Shown: piece after piece, positions 17,265 through 27,258 of the stretch
Layout of the letters: each line of letters starts with the position of its first letter
How positions within the stretch are numbered: the stretch's first letter is position 1
Origin: Anaerosporobacter faecicola
GTDB taxonomy: Bacteria; Bacillota; Clostridia; Lachnospirales; Lachnospiraceae
Direction: 5' to 3'
DNA length: 64,000 nt
Assembly: GCF_012070565.1 (NCBI RefSeq)
Contig: NZ_JAAQRO010000044.1
Span: forward strand, 1 to 64,000
The notes under the pieces: generated by a model
What the model was told of the DNA's origin: nothing
Databases searched by the model: none
What the model saw: only the letters and a program-made list of their open reading frames with translations
Made by a program: the position numbers and the translations under genes

Positions 17265-18831
17265 TTATTTTCTCACTCCATTTCCCTAATCTCGATTCCA
17301 CTATCCTAAGAATATCATTATACTGTGACTTATTATTTGGATGATTATAAGTTTTTAATGTTTCTTTCATATTTGATATATAGACTTTTATATCATCTGG
17401 ATCAATTTCAATCTCTATTATCTCATCACAAACAACTAATCTAAATAAACATTCTTTTAATCTATTTCCTATTTCTTCTATCGATTCTTCATTTATTTCT
17501 GTATAATTTTCAACATTTCCATCCATAATGCTACCAAGTTGTTCATTATGCGCTCTTTCTGCCTCTATATAGCAATACAAAAGTTCACTATTAATAAGAA
17601 AATTATTATCTTGAAGTGATAAGCTTTTACTCTTCAATAAGTTAATTATATAAGTGACTACATCATTAGCAAGTATAACCTTATTACATATTTGAGAGTA
17701 TTTATCCAGTTTATAATAAATAATATTTTCAATCAACTCTTTAACCATATCTTCTACTGATAACTGACTCTCTAATGTATTCATCCAATTAAAATATATT
17801 AATTCTATAAGTCTTAATCTAAAATTATTCTCCTTTAATTGTAGATAGTTTTTAATCAAATCCGTATTCGGTATAAACGCTGTAATTTCCTCTACAGCCT
17901 TTATCCCATTCTCTGAAACTAACTTAAGACTAGCATCTAAGCCTGCTGTTTTACTGTATATATAATAAAGTAAATCTAAATTATCCTCTAATAGATAATT
18001 AGACGAAAATATATCTATTATCTTTTCTCGGTACAACTTATCTATGCTATTCATAAAACTAGCTTTTTGATAATTTTCATTAAACTCTTTTTTATTGTTC
18101 CTAATGGTAAGTAAAGTATCTTCAATTTTATCTAATACTTCACCTATATTGTTCATAATTGATTTATTTGTATCCTTAACAAAATCATAATCATAATCCT
18201 TATAAAATAGGTTATGCTCCAATTCACCCCAAGCTGAATCTATTTTACTTTTAATTTGTAATTCAAATTTTATGTAGTCTTTATAAACTCCTTTTAACTT
18301 ATATATTTCTCGACCATTTTTCATTATTGTTGGATTATCATCAAACTCTAAAGATACTATATCAGAATTATTTAGTTTTTCTTTTAATAGGGTAAATACT
18401 TTCTTACAATCAACTTTTAAACTAGTAAGAATCTTTATTCCTATTAAATCATCCACTCCGCAAATCTTATTGCATAAGTTGTTCTTTTTGAATTGTTCTA
18501 ATACTGCATGCTCTTCAAGTTCCTTTGGTATTTCCTCATATACATTCGTTCCTTCAAGCAATGTTTTATATTGGAAAATTTCTTCCTTTCTAATTAATTT
18601 TTCCTTTAGGCTTTCAGGCTTTTTTACTCTGCTAGAAAATTCATACAAATATATGTTTTCATATACAGAATTTTCTAATACTAGATCATACTTTTTCGCA
18701 TTACCATCTAAAGCTGTTTTGATTTTATCCAATATTACTAAATCTATCTTCTCAAGGTAATCCTTTATATTTTTCTCATAATAATCGCTTACTTGTTTAG
18801 CTTGATCTATATGTGATCTTATTTCTTCCAT
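17257..18831 (-). CDS. RelA/SpoT-domain protein, possible (p)ppGpp-synthetase-like nucleotidyltransferase
   Basis: Residues 60-215 of this 524-aa protein follow the RelA/SpoT synthetase pattern: SSRVKKPESLKEKL (66-79), VDDLIGIKI (126-134, with the metal-binding Asp), KFELQIKSKIDSAWGELEHNLFYK (188-211; Glu190 and Gln192 correspond to the EVQIRT motif). The usual GYxSxH segment is altered (EIYKLKG, 175-181) and its His is missing, so activity may be changed. The remaining 300 residues are helical and not recognised. No HD hydrolase, TGS or ACT domain is seen. Weak GGAGAGG ribosome site. It lies 85 bp after hsdR and overlaps the DGQHR gene. It could be an alarmone-type or tRNA/ATP-targeting toxin like other small RelA/SpoT effectors; this is inference. 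Confidence 0.7.
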   Translation of the reverse strand: MEEIRSHIDQAKQVSDYYEKNIKDYLEKIDLVILDKIKTALDGNAKKYDLVLENSVYENIYLYEFSSRVKKPESLKEKLIRKEEIFQYKTLLEGTNVYEEIPKELEEHAVLEQFKKNNLCNKICGVDDLIGIKILTSLKVDCKKVFTLLKEKLNNSDIVSLEFDDNPTIMKNGREIYKLKGVYKDYIKFELQIKSKIDSAWGELEHNLFYKDYDYDFVKDTNKSIMNNIGEVLDKIEDTLLTIRNNKKEFNENYQKASFMNSIDKLYREKIIDIFSSNYLLEDNLDLLYYIYSKTAGLDASLKLVSENGIKAVEEITAFIPNTDLIKNYLQLKENNFRLRLIELIYFNWMNTLESQLSVEDMVKELIENIIYYKLDKYSQICNKVILANDVVTYIINLLKSKSLSLQDNNFLINSELLYCYIEAERAHNEQLGSIMDGNVENYTEINEESIEEIGNRLKECLFRLVVCDEIIEIEIDPDDIKVYISNMKETLKTYNHPNNKSQYNDILRIVESRLGKWSEKINE

Positions 18832-18916
18832 CTGTTCACGCTCTATTCCTCTCCATCTAACTAATCTGGTATAAAAATTACTATCTTCTTTCTATACCAG
18901 ACTATTCATACTTGTA

Positions 18917-21900
18917 TTATGCGATACTCTCGCTATTCTTCTTAATCTCTCTGATAACTCCCATTATCCCCTTGGCAGCAGTCATATTGTCTTTAAACAA
19001 TACAGATATACTTCCAAGCGTTCTAAATGGTTCTTCCGTCAATACTCTGTTATCTTCAATCATTCCATTTGCAACAACATAATCAATGATTAACTTTACA
19101 AATCGTATTTGATTTACATTCAGCTTTTCTTCACTAAGGAATTCACTAAATGCTTCATTTGCTGCTGCTCGATCTAAACCTACCATTTTACGAACAAGAA
19201 TGCTTACTGGCGTATCTCCATACTCTTTCTCGTAATCAGCTTTACTTCCAAGCTCTTCCCATAAGATATGCTCTAATTGCTTAAGTTCATCTTGGTTAAG
19301 CTTCTTGTTATTTCGTAGCTTGTAGACTGCAAGCATATCCGAATGTTCCTTAAGATAGAACTCAACTTTCTTCTGATAATTCTTTAGATCATTTGTATTG
19401 TACATTGCTTCATTTTCATTTACTTCTAACACTTCATCTTTAAAGTCTGTATAGTAAATTACTTGCTTTCCACGTTCAATGAATTTAAGCAAGTCACGCA
19501 ACGCAACACGCACCTTTTCTAATTCAAACACATCTGCATTATCCCAGAACTCTGAAGTTTGTACTCGTTCGATTACTGCTTTCTGTTCTAATACCTGTGG
19601 AATTGTTCCTAACTTAGAAAGTTGCTCTGCTGTTGATACAATGTTCTGAATTGGCTTACTTGCATTCTTACTTTGTAGGTATGCTAAATCTACAGTATAT
19701 ATTAAATAATCAAAACGCTTAGCTAACTCATCTCCCGGAATAGGATTAATAATTGGAGAAATATGCTCTTTTACTTCCATAACATTCGCCGTATTTAACT
19801 GCTGCCATACTTCTTCTTCGCGATAGGCCTCAACCTGTCGTAAATGAAGTTTTACTCGGAAGCTTTCCATATTTAACGCCCTAACCCCTTCAAGAAGATC
19901 AGAGACCATTTTGTTACGGTACTCAATATATTCTTGTTCTTGATATCTAATATCCTGTAGCTCACGAGCAATCTCTAATTTGGTATTATAAATCTTTTCT
20001 GTAAGGCTTTCACCAATGGCAGAGTCTATTCCTTTCGGATTCATACGGAAGAATTCAAAGTTATTACAGTAGTCAAAGATTAAAAAACCTTCCTTATCCA
20101 TTCCTACACCAAATAAATCCTTACATAATCTTGTTCCACGTCCAATCATTTGCCAGAACTTTGACTTAGAACGGATCTTCTTAAAGAATACTAAGTTTAA
20201 TACTTCTGGAATATCAATTCCTGTATCAAGCATATCTACAGATACTGCTATCTGTGGTAACTTGTCTTTTGTACTGAAATCATCAATTAAAGAATCCACG
20301 TATTTGATACTATAATCAATCTGCTTAATAAAGTCATTTCCTAAATGCGGATACATTGTATGGAAACGTTCTACAATTGCTTTGGCATGAAGACTATTCT
20401 TTGCAAAGATAATTGTCTTACCAATCTTATCTCCACCCTCAACTTTGATTCCTTTTTCCATTAGATCAGAAAGTACTCGATCAATCGTAGAATCATTAAA
20501 TAACCATTCATTTATTGCATTGCTATCAATATCTTCCTGTACTGTTTCATCATCTTCAAAGGTAGATTCATACTGCTCTTTCTCTTCTTCTGAAAGTTCA
20601 TTATAATGAATACCGTTTTCCATGATCTTAGTCTTAACTTCAATTGTTTTGTAATCCACCAAGTATTCATCTTCAACTGCTTTCTCTAACTCATAAGCAA
20701 ACGTAGGCACACCATTTTCCAAATCAAATACACTATATGTATTCTTATCAATTTCATCTTTTGGTGTTGCTGTAAGCCCTAATAACATCGCATCAAAGTA
20801 TACAAAGATATCTTGGTATTTCTTATAAATACTTCTATGGCTTTCATCCACGATAATTAAATCAAAATGACCAGGTGTAAACAGCTTTCTACCATCTTTG
20901 CTCTTCTTTTCATCAATGGCATTTAGCATTGTTGGATATGTTGAAAATATCATACGTGCCTGTTCTGGATTGTCTTTAGAATCTAGTAAATTACAAACTG
21001 ATAAACTTGGTAGCAGATTTGTAAAGTTCTTCTTAGCCTGCTTAACTAATGCTGTACGATCTGCTAAGAATAGTACATTCTTCACATAATTATGACGCAT
21101 CAATACATCTACAATTGAAATGGCTGTTCTTGTTTTTCCACTACCTGTTGCCATAACAAGAAGCATTTTTCTCTGCTTACGGTCTACTGCATTGCAAACT
21201 GACATAATCGCTTCTTTCTGATAATAACGATTCGAAATGTTATCATTAATCTCAACATTCTCAAAAGGCTTTCTACTAGAACGACGGTCAATCATAAGCT
21301 GTAGTTCTTCCTTCGTGAAGATTCCTGATACACTACGTCTTGTATAGCCATCATAATCATTAGTAAAGTCAAATTCAAATCCATTTGTAGTAAAGATTAA
21401 TGGACGTTGACCATATTTATTCCGTAAACAGTCTGCATATAGCTTTGCCTGCTGCGATCCAATGATTGTATCTTTGCTTGCTTTCTTTGCTTCAATTACT
21501 GCTAATGGCTTACCGTTGTTTCCAAACAAAACATAATCTACATAACCGATACCTGTTGGATTAGGCATTCCTTCCACTTCGACTTCTACCTGACAATCAA
21601 CATCCATTTTCCAACCTGCTAAGGATAGTTCTACATCAATATATTTCTGTCTTGTCTGAGCCTCACATAGCTCATCCACTTTGAACTCTTGCTTTCTTAC
21701 ATGATCTTGTCTTTGTTTTGTCAACTCACTTCGTAATGCTTCGTTCTCCTTGCGCATTTGTTCAATCGTAAGATCTTTTTCACTTAAACATTCAAAATAT
21801 TCTTTGTTTTCTTCTGGGCGTTTTCTTGCTTGTCCGCTTTCTTCTAATAAATCCTCATCAAATTCACCACAAGTATATTCATCCGAATAACAGTAATCAA

Positions 21901-22264
21901 TCCATCGAATAAACTCATGTAAGTTACGTAACGAAAGAATAGCATCATCACGTTTAATATTTTCATTGGTATGAACTGCTTTATTTCCTAACTGAATGAC
22001 ATACTTAATCATTGGAAATAGCTTTGGTTCAATAATATCACGAAACGACTGTTCATGAATTAAACTTGAAATATTGTTTTGATATGGGATTCTTAAATCA
22101 TTATCATATCCATACACCCATTTTACAGATAGCTCCATCGCTCTTCTTGATAGAATTGCAGATGTAGCAGGAGAAACCAATAACGATTTCTCTGCTTCTA
22201 TTGCTTGCTCTGCAAAAGAGGTATAAATTGATTTACTTTTCAAGAAATCAAAATTGGTGCACAT
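18917..22264 (-). CDS. hsdR: type I restriction enzyme R subunit, DUF4145-like N-terminus
   Basis: The 1115-aa protein is a complete EcoEI/EcoKI-type HsdR. Residues 10-130 resemble the DUF4145 domain. The nuclease core follows: Asp243 in GYVDYVLF, then IEAKK (Glu258, Lys260). The SF2 motor has Walker A ATGSGKT (372-378), DESH box (473-476), GLTATPK (496-502) and the late helicase motif FWQMIGRGTRL. The C-terminal part fits the EcoEI_R_C domain. It cuts and translocates unmodified DNA with HsdM2S. AGGAGA precedes the ATG. It is separated from hsdS by the TIR gene. Confidence 0.95.
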   Translation of the reverse strand: MCTNFDFLKSKSIYTSFAEQAIEAEKSLLVSPATSAILSRRAMELSVKWVYGYDNDLRIPYQNNISSLIHEQSFRDIIEPKLFPMIKYVIQLGNKAVHTNENIKRDDAILSLRNLHEFIRWIDYCYSDEYTCGEFDEDLLEESGQARKRPEENKEYFECLSEKDLTIEQMRKENEALRSELTKQRQDHVRKQEFKVDELCEAQTRQKYIDVELSLAGWKMDVDCQVEVEVEGMPNPTGIGYVDYVLFGNNGKPLAVIEAKKASKDTIIGSQQAKLYADCLRNKYGQRPLIFTTNGFEFDFTNDYDGYTRRSVSGIFTKEELQLMIDRRSSRKPFENVEINDNISNRYYQKEAIMSVCNAVDRKQRKMLLVMATGSGKTRTAISIVDVLMRHNYVKNVLFLADRTALVKQAKKNFTNLLPSLSVCNLLDSKDNPEQARMIFSTYPTMLNAIDEKKSKDGRKLFTPGHFDLIIVDESHRSIYKKYQDIFVYFDAMLLGLTATPKDEIDKNTYSVFDLENGVPTFAYELEKAVEDEYLVDYKTIEVKTKIMENGIHYNELSEEEKEQYESTFEDDETVQEDIDSNAINEWLFNDSTIDRVLSDLMEKGIKVEGGDKIGKTIIFAKNSLHAKAIVERFHTMYPHLGNDFIKQIDYSIKYVDSLIDDFSTKDKLPQIAVSVDMLDTGIDIPEVLNLVFFKKIRSKSKFWQMIGRGTRLCKDLFGVGMDKEGFLIFDYCNNFEFFRMNPKGIDSAIGESLTEKIYNTKLEIARELQDIRYQEQEYIEYRNKMVSDLLEGVRALNMESFRVKLHLRQVEAYREEEVWQQLNTANVMEVKEHISPIINPIPGDELAKRFDYLIYTVDLAYLQSKNASKPIQNIVSTAEQLSKLGTIPQVLEQKAVIERVQTSEFWDNADVFELEKVRVALRDLLKFIERGKQVIYYTDFKDEVLEVNENEAMYNTNDLKNYQKKVEFYLKEHSDMLAVYKLRNNKKLNQDELKQLEHILWEELGSKADYEKEYGDTPVSILVRKMVGLDRAAANEAFSEFLSEEKLNVNQIRFVKLIIDYVVANGMIEDNRVLTEEPFRTLGSISVLFKDNMTAAKGIMGVIREIKKNSESIA

Positions 22265-22299
22265 CTATTTTTCTCCTCTCAATTCATAGTAAATATCTT

Positions 22300-23154
22300 C
22301 TAAGAATCTATTTCTGACTTCTGTAATACCTTTTCTATTCTATTACATATTCTATCTCTTTTCCGTTCCCATGTTGATATGCTAAGTTTATTACTTATAT
22401 CAAAGTCTTTTTCTATCTTATCCTTCAATAAATTTAATTTTAGAGGATCATCTATTTTGAATCCTTGAGTTAAAGGTATAACCCCCTCTATATCTTTAAA
22501 TGTAAATGGTGGTACAAGAATTGGAATATGCTCTTTGGATAAAACCCACGCTGCACCCATTTCACACATGCAAACCGAACTATTATAAAAATTCTTTGAT
22601 AATATAAACAACACTAGTGAATCCGCAGACAATTCTTCTTTTATAGTATCTAGAAAATTCTCACCAAGATCTATTCCATATCCGTCAAAAGAAGTACAAA
22701 AAATTTGATTTGACTCTAATCCTATAGTTTCGAGTAATTCAATAACTTCTTCTACAATCTCTGCATCCTTTGATGCATGACTTATAAATATTTTTGATGT
22801 ATGTGCTTCTTGTTCTATTGCTTCAGCCACCACCGGAGTAATTTCTGATTCTTCTTTTAGTTCTTCAATATACTCTGCAATCGAATCCTTCAATATTTTC
22901 ATATCTCTTCTAAAACATTCTAAATGTTCTGATGTGTAGTCACTAGATGATGTAATAATCATTGCTGGAAAATAAAATTTTAATTTACTAAATTGCTCAT
23001 ACTCCATAGACTCTCTTCCAAAAATCTGTACTAATGTTCGTTCTACGCTATTCTTCCATGTCTTAAACTCTGGATCGCTACTACTCTCATTCCGAATTCT
23101 ATTTGCTTTTTCAAGAAGCTTTTCTAATTGTTTTATTTTTCTTTCAATTTCCAA
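22300..23154 (-). CDS. TIR-domain protein embedded in a type I R-M operon
   Basis: The 284-aa protein has a helical N-terminal region (1-110) and a TIR domain (121-250): KIFISHASKDAEIVEEVIELL, a BB-loop-like region after FCTSFDGYGID, and SKNFYNSSVCMCEMGAAW, in which Glu198 occupies the position of the catalytic Glu of TIR NADases. Bacterial TIR proteins often degrade NAD+ or make cyclic ADP-ribose signals in anti-phage defence. The start appears to be TTG with GGGGGAAGAGAG upstream. It lies between hsdS and hsdR, 36 bp before hsdR, so it is likely co-expressed with the restriction system. Confidence 0.85.
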   Translation of the reverse strand: MEIERKIKQLEKLLEKANRIRNESSSDPEFKTWKNSVERTLVQIFGRESMEYEQFSKLKFYFPAMIITSSSDYTSEHLECFRRDMKILKDSIAEYIEELKEESEITPVVAEAIEQEAHTSKIFISHASKDAEIVEEVIELLETIGLESNQIFCTSFDGYGIDLGENFLDTIKEELSADSLVLFILSKNFYNSSVCMCEMGAAWVLSKEHIPILVPPFTFKDIEGVIPLTQGFKIDDPLKLNLLKDKIEKDFDISNKLSISTWERKRDRICNRIEKVLQKSEIDS

Positions 23155-23264
23155 CTCTCTTCCCCCATTCTAACCTTATTTATATTGTAGATATCGTAAT
23201 AAATCTTATATTATAACATTCAAACTAATTTGTAATGTTTCTATATTATTTATTAAACAGTACA

Positions 23265-24428
23265 CTATTTAAAATACTTTTGCATTAATGAATTAAATAG
23301 TTCTTGAAGCTCATCCAATGACTTCTCTATCTTAATTTTCTGTTTATCGACTTGTTCTTTAAACAATAAAAACTCTTTTTGTAATGTAACAGGTGGAATA
23401 TAGATACCCATAGATTGCAATTCCTGAGCATTAATATTAGCTTGTCCACTTGCCGCCTTAGCCATTGAAAATAGTTTTTTCTTAGTGAAATCCATATTCA
23501 TAAATGTAGATAAAAACTCTGGTATCGCCAGTTCAGTATTAACTCTAACTCGTACAACAAAACCTGCAAGCACCATCATTTCATCCCTATTGTAGACACA
23601 TGTCTTTCCAACAAGTTCCTTACTATTAGTTCTATTAAATAATACATCTCCTCTTGCAACAGTACACTTTGGTAATTCGTTTTCAGGTACATCGATCTGC
23701 TTAACATCTGATAAATCAAGTTCTCCTGAGTAAGTAATGTTATTCATTCGTAAATATGGATACTTACCACCCTCTACAGCTGGTCTACTAGAACCATATC
23801 TAACCTCATTAACAATATCGCGTATTGTACCTTCATCCCATCCCTTTTCATTTTGTGGATAAGCACCAAATAACTCGATAAATCGGGATTTAACAAGCTC
23901 ATCTAGGTCTAATAATTGTTTCTTTCGATCATCTATAATTTTTTGTGTCTTTTGTAGTATATTAGCTATTCTTTTTTGATCTGCTATATCTATTAATGGA
24001 ATTTTAGTTGCTTGTAAAACTTCTAATTTTATTCCTTGTATTGTTGCCCCTCTTGCTTTTGCATTTAATACAGGTGCAACTGACTTAATAAAGTATCTCA
24101 AATAATCTAAATTCCAGTTATCTCTATCTATATCAACGATTGATATAATATCTTGATTTGTACACATTTCAACCGTATTTACAGCAACCTTACCAACACC
24201 AACACGTGTTCCTACCATTAAAGAATATGGCGGCACTATTTTAGTAGCACTATTTGTTACTCCACTATCAGTCAACCAATCTGTTGCATTATTTTGATTA
24301 ATTTTTTCTCCATTCAAAGCAACAGTTGTAATCCAAGGTATGTCACCACCAAAGTAGCTTGATTCTTTCTTTGATGGTGTTCCACCTGATTGAAACTTAC
24401 CTATTGATTTAAGCTCAATTTTTTGCAT
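23265..24428 (-). CDS. hsdS: type I restriction specificity subunit
   Basis: The 387-aa protein has the two-repeat HsdS layout. TRD1 begins with FQSGGTPSKKESSYFGGDIPW and ends in IQGIKLEVLQATKIPL and the conserved helix QKRIANILQKTQKIIDDRKKQL (about 152-175); TRD2 ends in NINAQELQSMGIYIPPVTLQKEF with a second spacer helix. It determines the bipartite recognition site. Length is normal. The ribosome site is AGGG. A single hsdS gene is present and no inverted copy was found. Confidence 0.9.
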   Translation of the reverse strand: MQKIELKSIGKFQSGGTPSKKESSYFGGDIPWITTVALNGEKINQNNATDWLTDSGVTNSATKIVPPYSLMVGTRVGVGKVAVNTVEMCTNQDIISIVDIDRDNWNLDYLRYFIKSVAPVLNAKARGATIQGIKLEVLQATKIPLIDIADQKRIANILQKTQKIIDDRKKQLLDLDELVKSRFIELFGAYPQNEKGWDEGTIRDIVNEVRYGSSRPAVEGGKYPYLRMNNITYSGELDLSDVKQIDVPENELPKCTVARGDVLFNRTNSKELVGKTCVYNRDEMMVLAGFVVRVRVNTELAIPEFLSTFMNMDFTKKKLFSMAKAASGQANINAQELQSMGIYIPPVTLQKEFLLFKEQVDKQKIKIEKSLDELQELFNSLMQKYFK

Positions 24429-24499
24429 CTATCATCCCTACAAATCTGAATTTGTCTATCTAACAATTCTAGATTTCCTTTCTTCTTCCATTCACTTTT

Positions 24500-25957
24500 C
24501 TACTCTTCTAGCATTTTTGCAAGTTCTACTAAGCCTTGCTGGATTTCATTTTCCAGTTCATTAATGCGTGATAGAATTACAGTAGGATGATCATATTCAA
24601 CAGTTTCATATTCAATCTCTTTGTACTTGATAATAGATAAATCATATCCATTATCAATAATCTCACTTACTGGAACAAAGAAACTTTGTTCAGTACGTTT
24701 TCTTTCAATCTCTTCATCTAACTTACCAAATCTCTCAACAATATCTGGAATATCATTTTCTTCAATAGGTTGTCTCTTATCATCTAAACTAAAACCATCT
24801 GCTTTCATATCATAAAACCAAACTTTATCAGTTCCACCTGCATTTGTTTTAGTAAAAATTAGTACTCCTGTAGAAACTCCTGCGTATGGTTTAAACACAC
24901 CACTTGGCATAGAAATAACTGCTTCAAGTTTTTGATTTTCTACAATCTCCTTACGAATCTCTTTATGCGCTTTACTGCTGCCGAATAATACACCATCTGG
25001 AATAATGGTAGCACTTCTACCGCCTACTTTTAATGAACGAATAATTTCGGCTAAGAACAATAATTCTGTTTTCTTTGTTTTAGTTACCTTAAGTAAATCA
25101 GTACTTACTGCTTCATAATCTAATGAACCTTTAAAAGGTGGATTTGCTAAAACAAGCGTGTATTTTTCTTTTTCTGTATTTTGCTCAGATAAACTATCCT
25201 TATATTCAATATTAGGATTATCAACACCATGAAGCATCATATTCATTGCTCCAATACGAAGCATAGTTCTATCCATATCAAATCCATAAAACATATGATT
25301 GTTAAAATGCTCTTTTAAACCTGCATTTAAAAATAGATCTGCATGATTTTCTCTTAAGTATTCCTGTGCTTCTACTAAGAATCCTGCACTTCCCATTGCT
25401 GGATCAACAATGATATCACTTGGTGTTGGCTTCACTAAGTTCACCATCATTTTAATAATATGTCTTGGCGTTCTAAACTGCCCATTTGTTCCTGCTGTCG
25501 CAACTTTAGATAATAAGTACTCGTATAAATCACCTTTTGCATCATGACCTGACATATCTAACTGATCGATACCATCAATTATCTTAGATAGCATTTGAGG
25601 TGTAGGAATCTTAAAGATCGCATCTCCCATATATCTTGCATATGCTGATTCCCCATCTTGATGTAAGTTCTTGATAAATGGAAAAGCTTCATTCATAACA
25701 ATATTATACATATTCGTAGCTTCTTCATTTTTAAACTTGCTCCATCTTAAATGTTGTTTATCTGACGGGAAAGTTGCATCAAAAGGAATACCGATTAATT
25801 CAGCATCACTTTCCTTCGTTAATTCAACTTCATCTAATTGTTTCATGAACAATAGATACGTAAATTGCTCTATTACCTCAAGTGGATTTGTAATACCACC
25901 TGTCCAAAATGTTTCCCAAATTCGGTCTACTTTACTTCTTAATTCACCTGTAATCAT
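24500..25957 (-). CDS. hsdM: type I restriction-modification DNA methyltransferase subunit
   Basis: The 485-aa protein has the HsdM N-terminal helical domain (1-150), the SAM-binding motif DPAMGSAGF (185-193) and the catalytic NPPF motif (272-275) of N6-adenine methyltransferases, followed by FGSSKAHKEIRKEIVE and the C-terminal spacer helix. AAGGAG precedes the ATG. It is the first gene of the hsdM-hsdS-TIR-hsdR set. Confidence 0.95.
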   Translation of the reverse strand: MITGELRSKVDRIWETFWTGGITNPLEVIEQFTYLLFMKQLDEVELTKESDAELIGIPFDATFPSDKQHLRWSKFKNEEATNMYNIVMNEAFPFIKNLHQDGESAYARYMGDAIFKIPTPQMLSKIIDGIDQLDMSGHDAKGDLYEYLLSKVATAGTNGQFRTPRHIIKMMVNLVKPTPSDIIVDPAMGSAGFLVEAQEYLRENHADLFLNAGLKEHFNNHMFYGFDMDRTMLRIGAMNMMLHGVDNPNIEYKDSLSEQNTEKEKYTLVLANPPFKGSLDYEAVSTDLLKVTKTKKTELLFLAEIIRSLKVGGRSATIIPDGVLFGSSKAHKEIRKEIVENQKLEAVISMPSGVFKPYAGVSTGVLIFTKTNAGGTDKVWFYDMKADGFSLDDKRQPIEENDIPDIVERFGKLDEEIERKRTEQSFFVPVSEIIDNGYDLSIIKYKEIEYETVEYDHPTVILSRINELENEIQQGLVELAKMLEE

Positions 25958-26192
25958 AGTATACTCCTTTTTCTTGTCAGCTCGTAAAACTACATAACTT
26001 TACTAAGTTAATAGTAACATATTCGCTATATTTCAACAATATTTTATTATCTGTAGCTAATTGTAAATTTAATATTGAAATCATCATTTTTATTCCAGTC
26101 TCTTACCAAACATGCTTCTAGTATAGTAAAGAAAATCTACCTCCCCCTTAGTTTTTACTGCCCTCTCTATAGAATTTTGAAGAAAGAGCAGC

Positions 26193-26902
26193 CTACTTAC
26201 CACTCTCTTTTTCAAACTCTAATTCAATTTCTGCACAATACTTATAAAACGTTGCCTTAGCGCACTTAGCAATTGCCATTACTTCTGAATCCTTCAATAT
26301 TCCATAGAACTTCTTAGAATGCTTCTTAATGATCTCTTTTGCTTTCTTAGCCTTCTCTGTCTCGATTTTACTACTCTAACCCGTCCTATTTGTTTACCTG
26401 CTGCCCTTGCGACTTCTATTCCTTCTTTGGTACGCTGCTGTAAGTCCTTTACTTCCTTCTCTGCCTGATCAAATGCAATCGTTACCTGTTCTTTAGCAAT
26501 AGCCATTAAGTATTCATTAATTCCTTTTAAGATGCTATCCACTTTAGTTCCTGTTAGTGCAATATTGTTTGTTAACGCTTTCTTATACGTAACTGTATTG
26601 ATATGAGGCTCTTTAATAAATACCAGCTCTATTCCTTTATTAAACAACTCTTCATACAATTCAAAGCCTCGTTCGGCATCTCTGCTCATTCTCGATACAG
26701 AATCAAAGATAATAGTATCTCCTGAACTAACTTGCTTTAATAGCTTATTAAACTCTGTACGAATATCTATTTTGGTTCCTGTTGCTTTCTCTGTATAAAT
26801 AACAGCATTAGAATCATATCGCAAGATATTTCTAATCTGTCTTTCTAATACCTGATCCTTTGTACTTACTCTTGCATAACCATATACTTTATTACGTCCC
26901 AT
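26193..26902 (-). pseudogene. serine recombinase (resolvase/invertase family), frameshifted
   Basis: The N-terminal 180 residues form an intact resolvase catalytic domain: YGYARVSTKDQ with the nucleophilic Ser, FDSVSRMSRDAERGFELYEEL, and TKEGIEVARAAGKQIGR. After GKQIGRV the frame shifts near 26378; in the adjacent frame the expected C-terminus continues (KIETEKAKKAKEIIKKHSKK..., then the HTH-like MAIAKCAKATFYKYCAEI) to a stop at 26193. A one-base loss explains this. The ORF as it stands ends at 26294 with an unrelated basic tail and lacks the DNA-binding helix-turn-helix. Confidence 0.8.
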
Positions 26903-26927
26903 AATACTCCCTTTTCTACTTGGTTCA

Positions 26928-27116
26928 TTAATAACGAACCTCTGGACAATACTTATTCCATGGCTTTAATGCATTTAATGCTTCCAACTCCGAATCTACC
27001 ATGGAACAATCATAAGAATAATTCTTCTCCACTATATTTACATAATTATTGCCACAACCTCCAACTCCAACTCCAACTCCAACTCCAACAAATAAAATTT
27101 TACTCTTCTTATCCAT
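26928..27116 (-). CDS. short FtsZ/tubulin-like N-terminal fragment with VG repeat
   Basis: The 62-aa ORF has a strong ribosome site (AAGGAG, 6-nt spacing) and starts MDKKSKILFVGVG. Apart from an expanded VG repeat, KILFVGVG-GCGNNYVN and SMVDSELEALNALK line up with the start of FtsZ-like GTPases (IKVIGVGGGGNNAVN and AVNTDAQALN). It ends at a normal stop after 62 codons, so the GTP-binding T4 loop, the T7 loop and most of the fold are absent. It may be a truncated gene, or a small peptide kept for another reason. The recombinase gene starts 26 bp downstream. Confidence 0.55.
   Translation of the reverse strand: MDKKSKILFVGVGVGVGVGGCGNNYVNIVEKNYSYDCSMVDSELEALNALKPWNKYCPEVRY
27060..27089. repeat. 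hexanucleotide microsatellite (TCCAAC)5
   Basis: Five perfect tandem units inside the FtsZ-like ORF, encoding the VGVGVG stretch on the minus strand. The unit is a multiple of three, so copy-number change keeps the frame but lengthens the glycine-rich loop. Confidence 0.9.
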
Positions 27117-27258
27117 TTTTATCTCCTTTATTATCTTTTACCCCCTATATTTTCATTCCCACAATTAAATTCTATTAAGCTATATATTACTATAGAGCAA
27201 TCCTTTTAAAGATGTAAAGTAAATTTATAAAACGCTATTGTATGTCTTGTCATTTACT

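Noticed and set aside
16146-18831. DNA phosphorothioation (Dnd) system because of the DndB-like gene
   Set aside because: No dndA, C, D or E genes nearby; only the DGQHR domain is shared.
23265-24428. Phase-variable hsdS with inverted partner
   Set aside because: Only one hsdS and no inverted repeat partner; the serine recombinase is broken.
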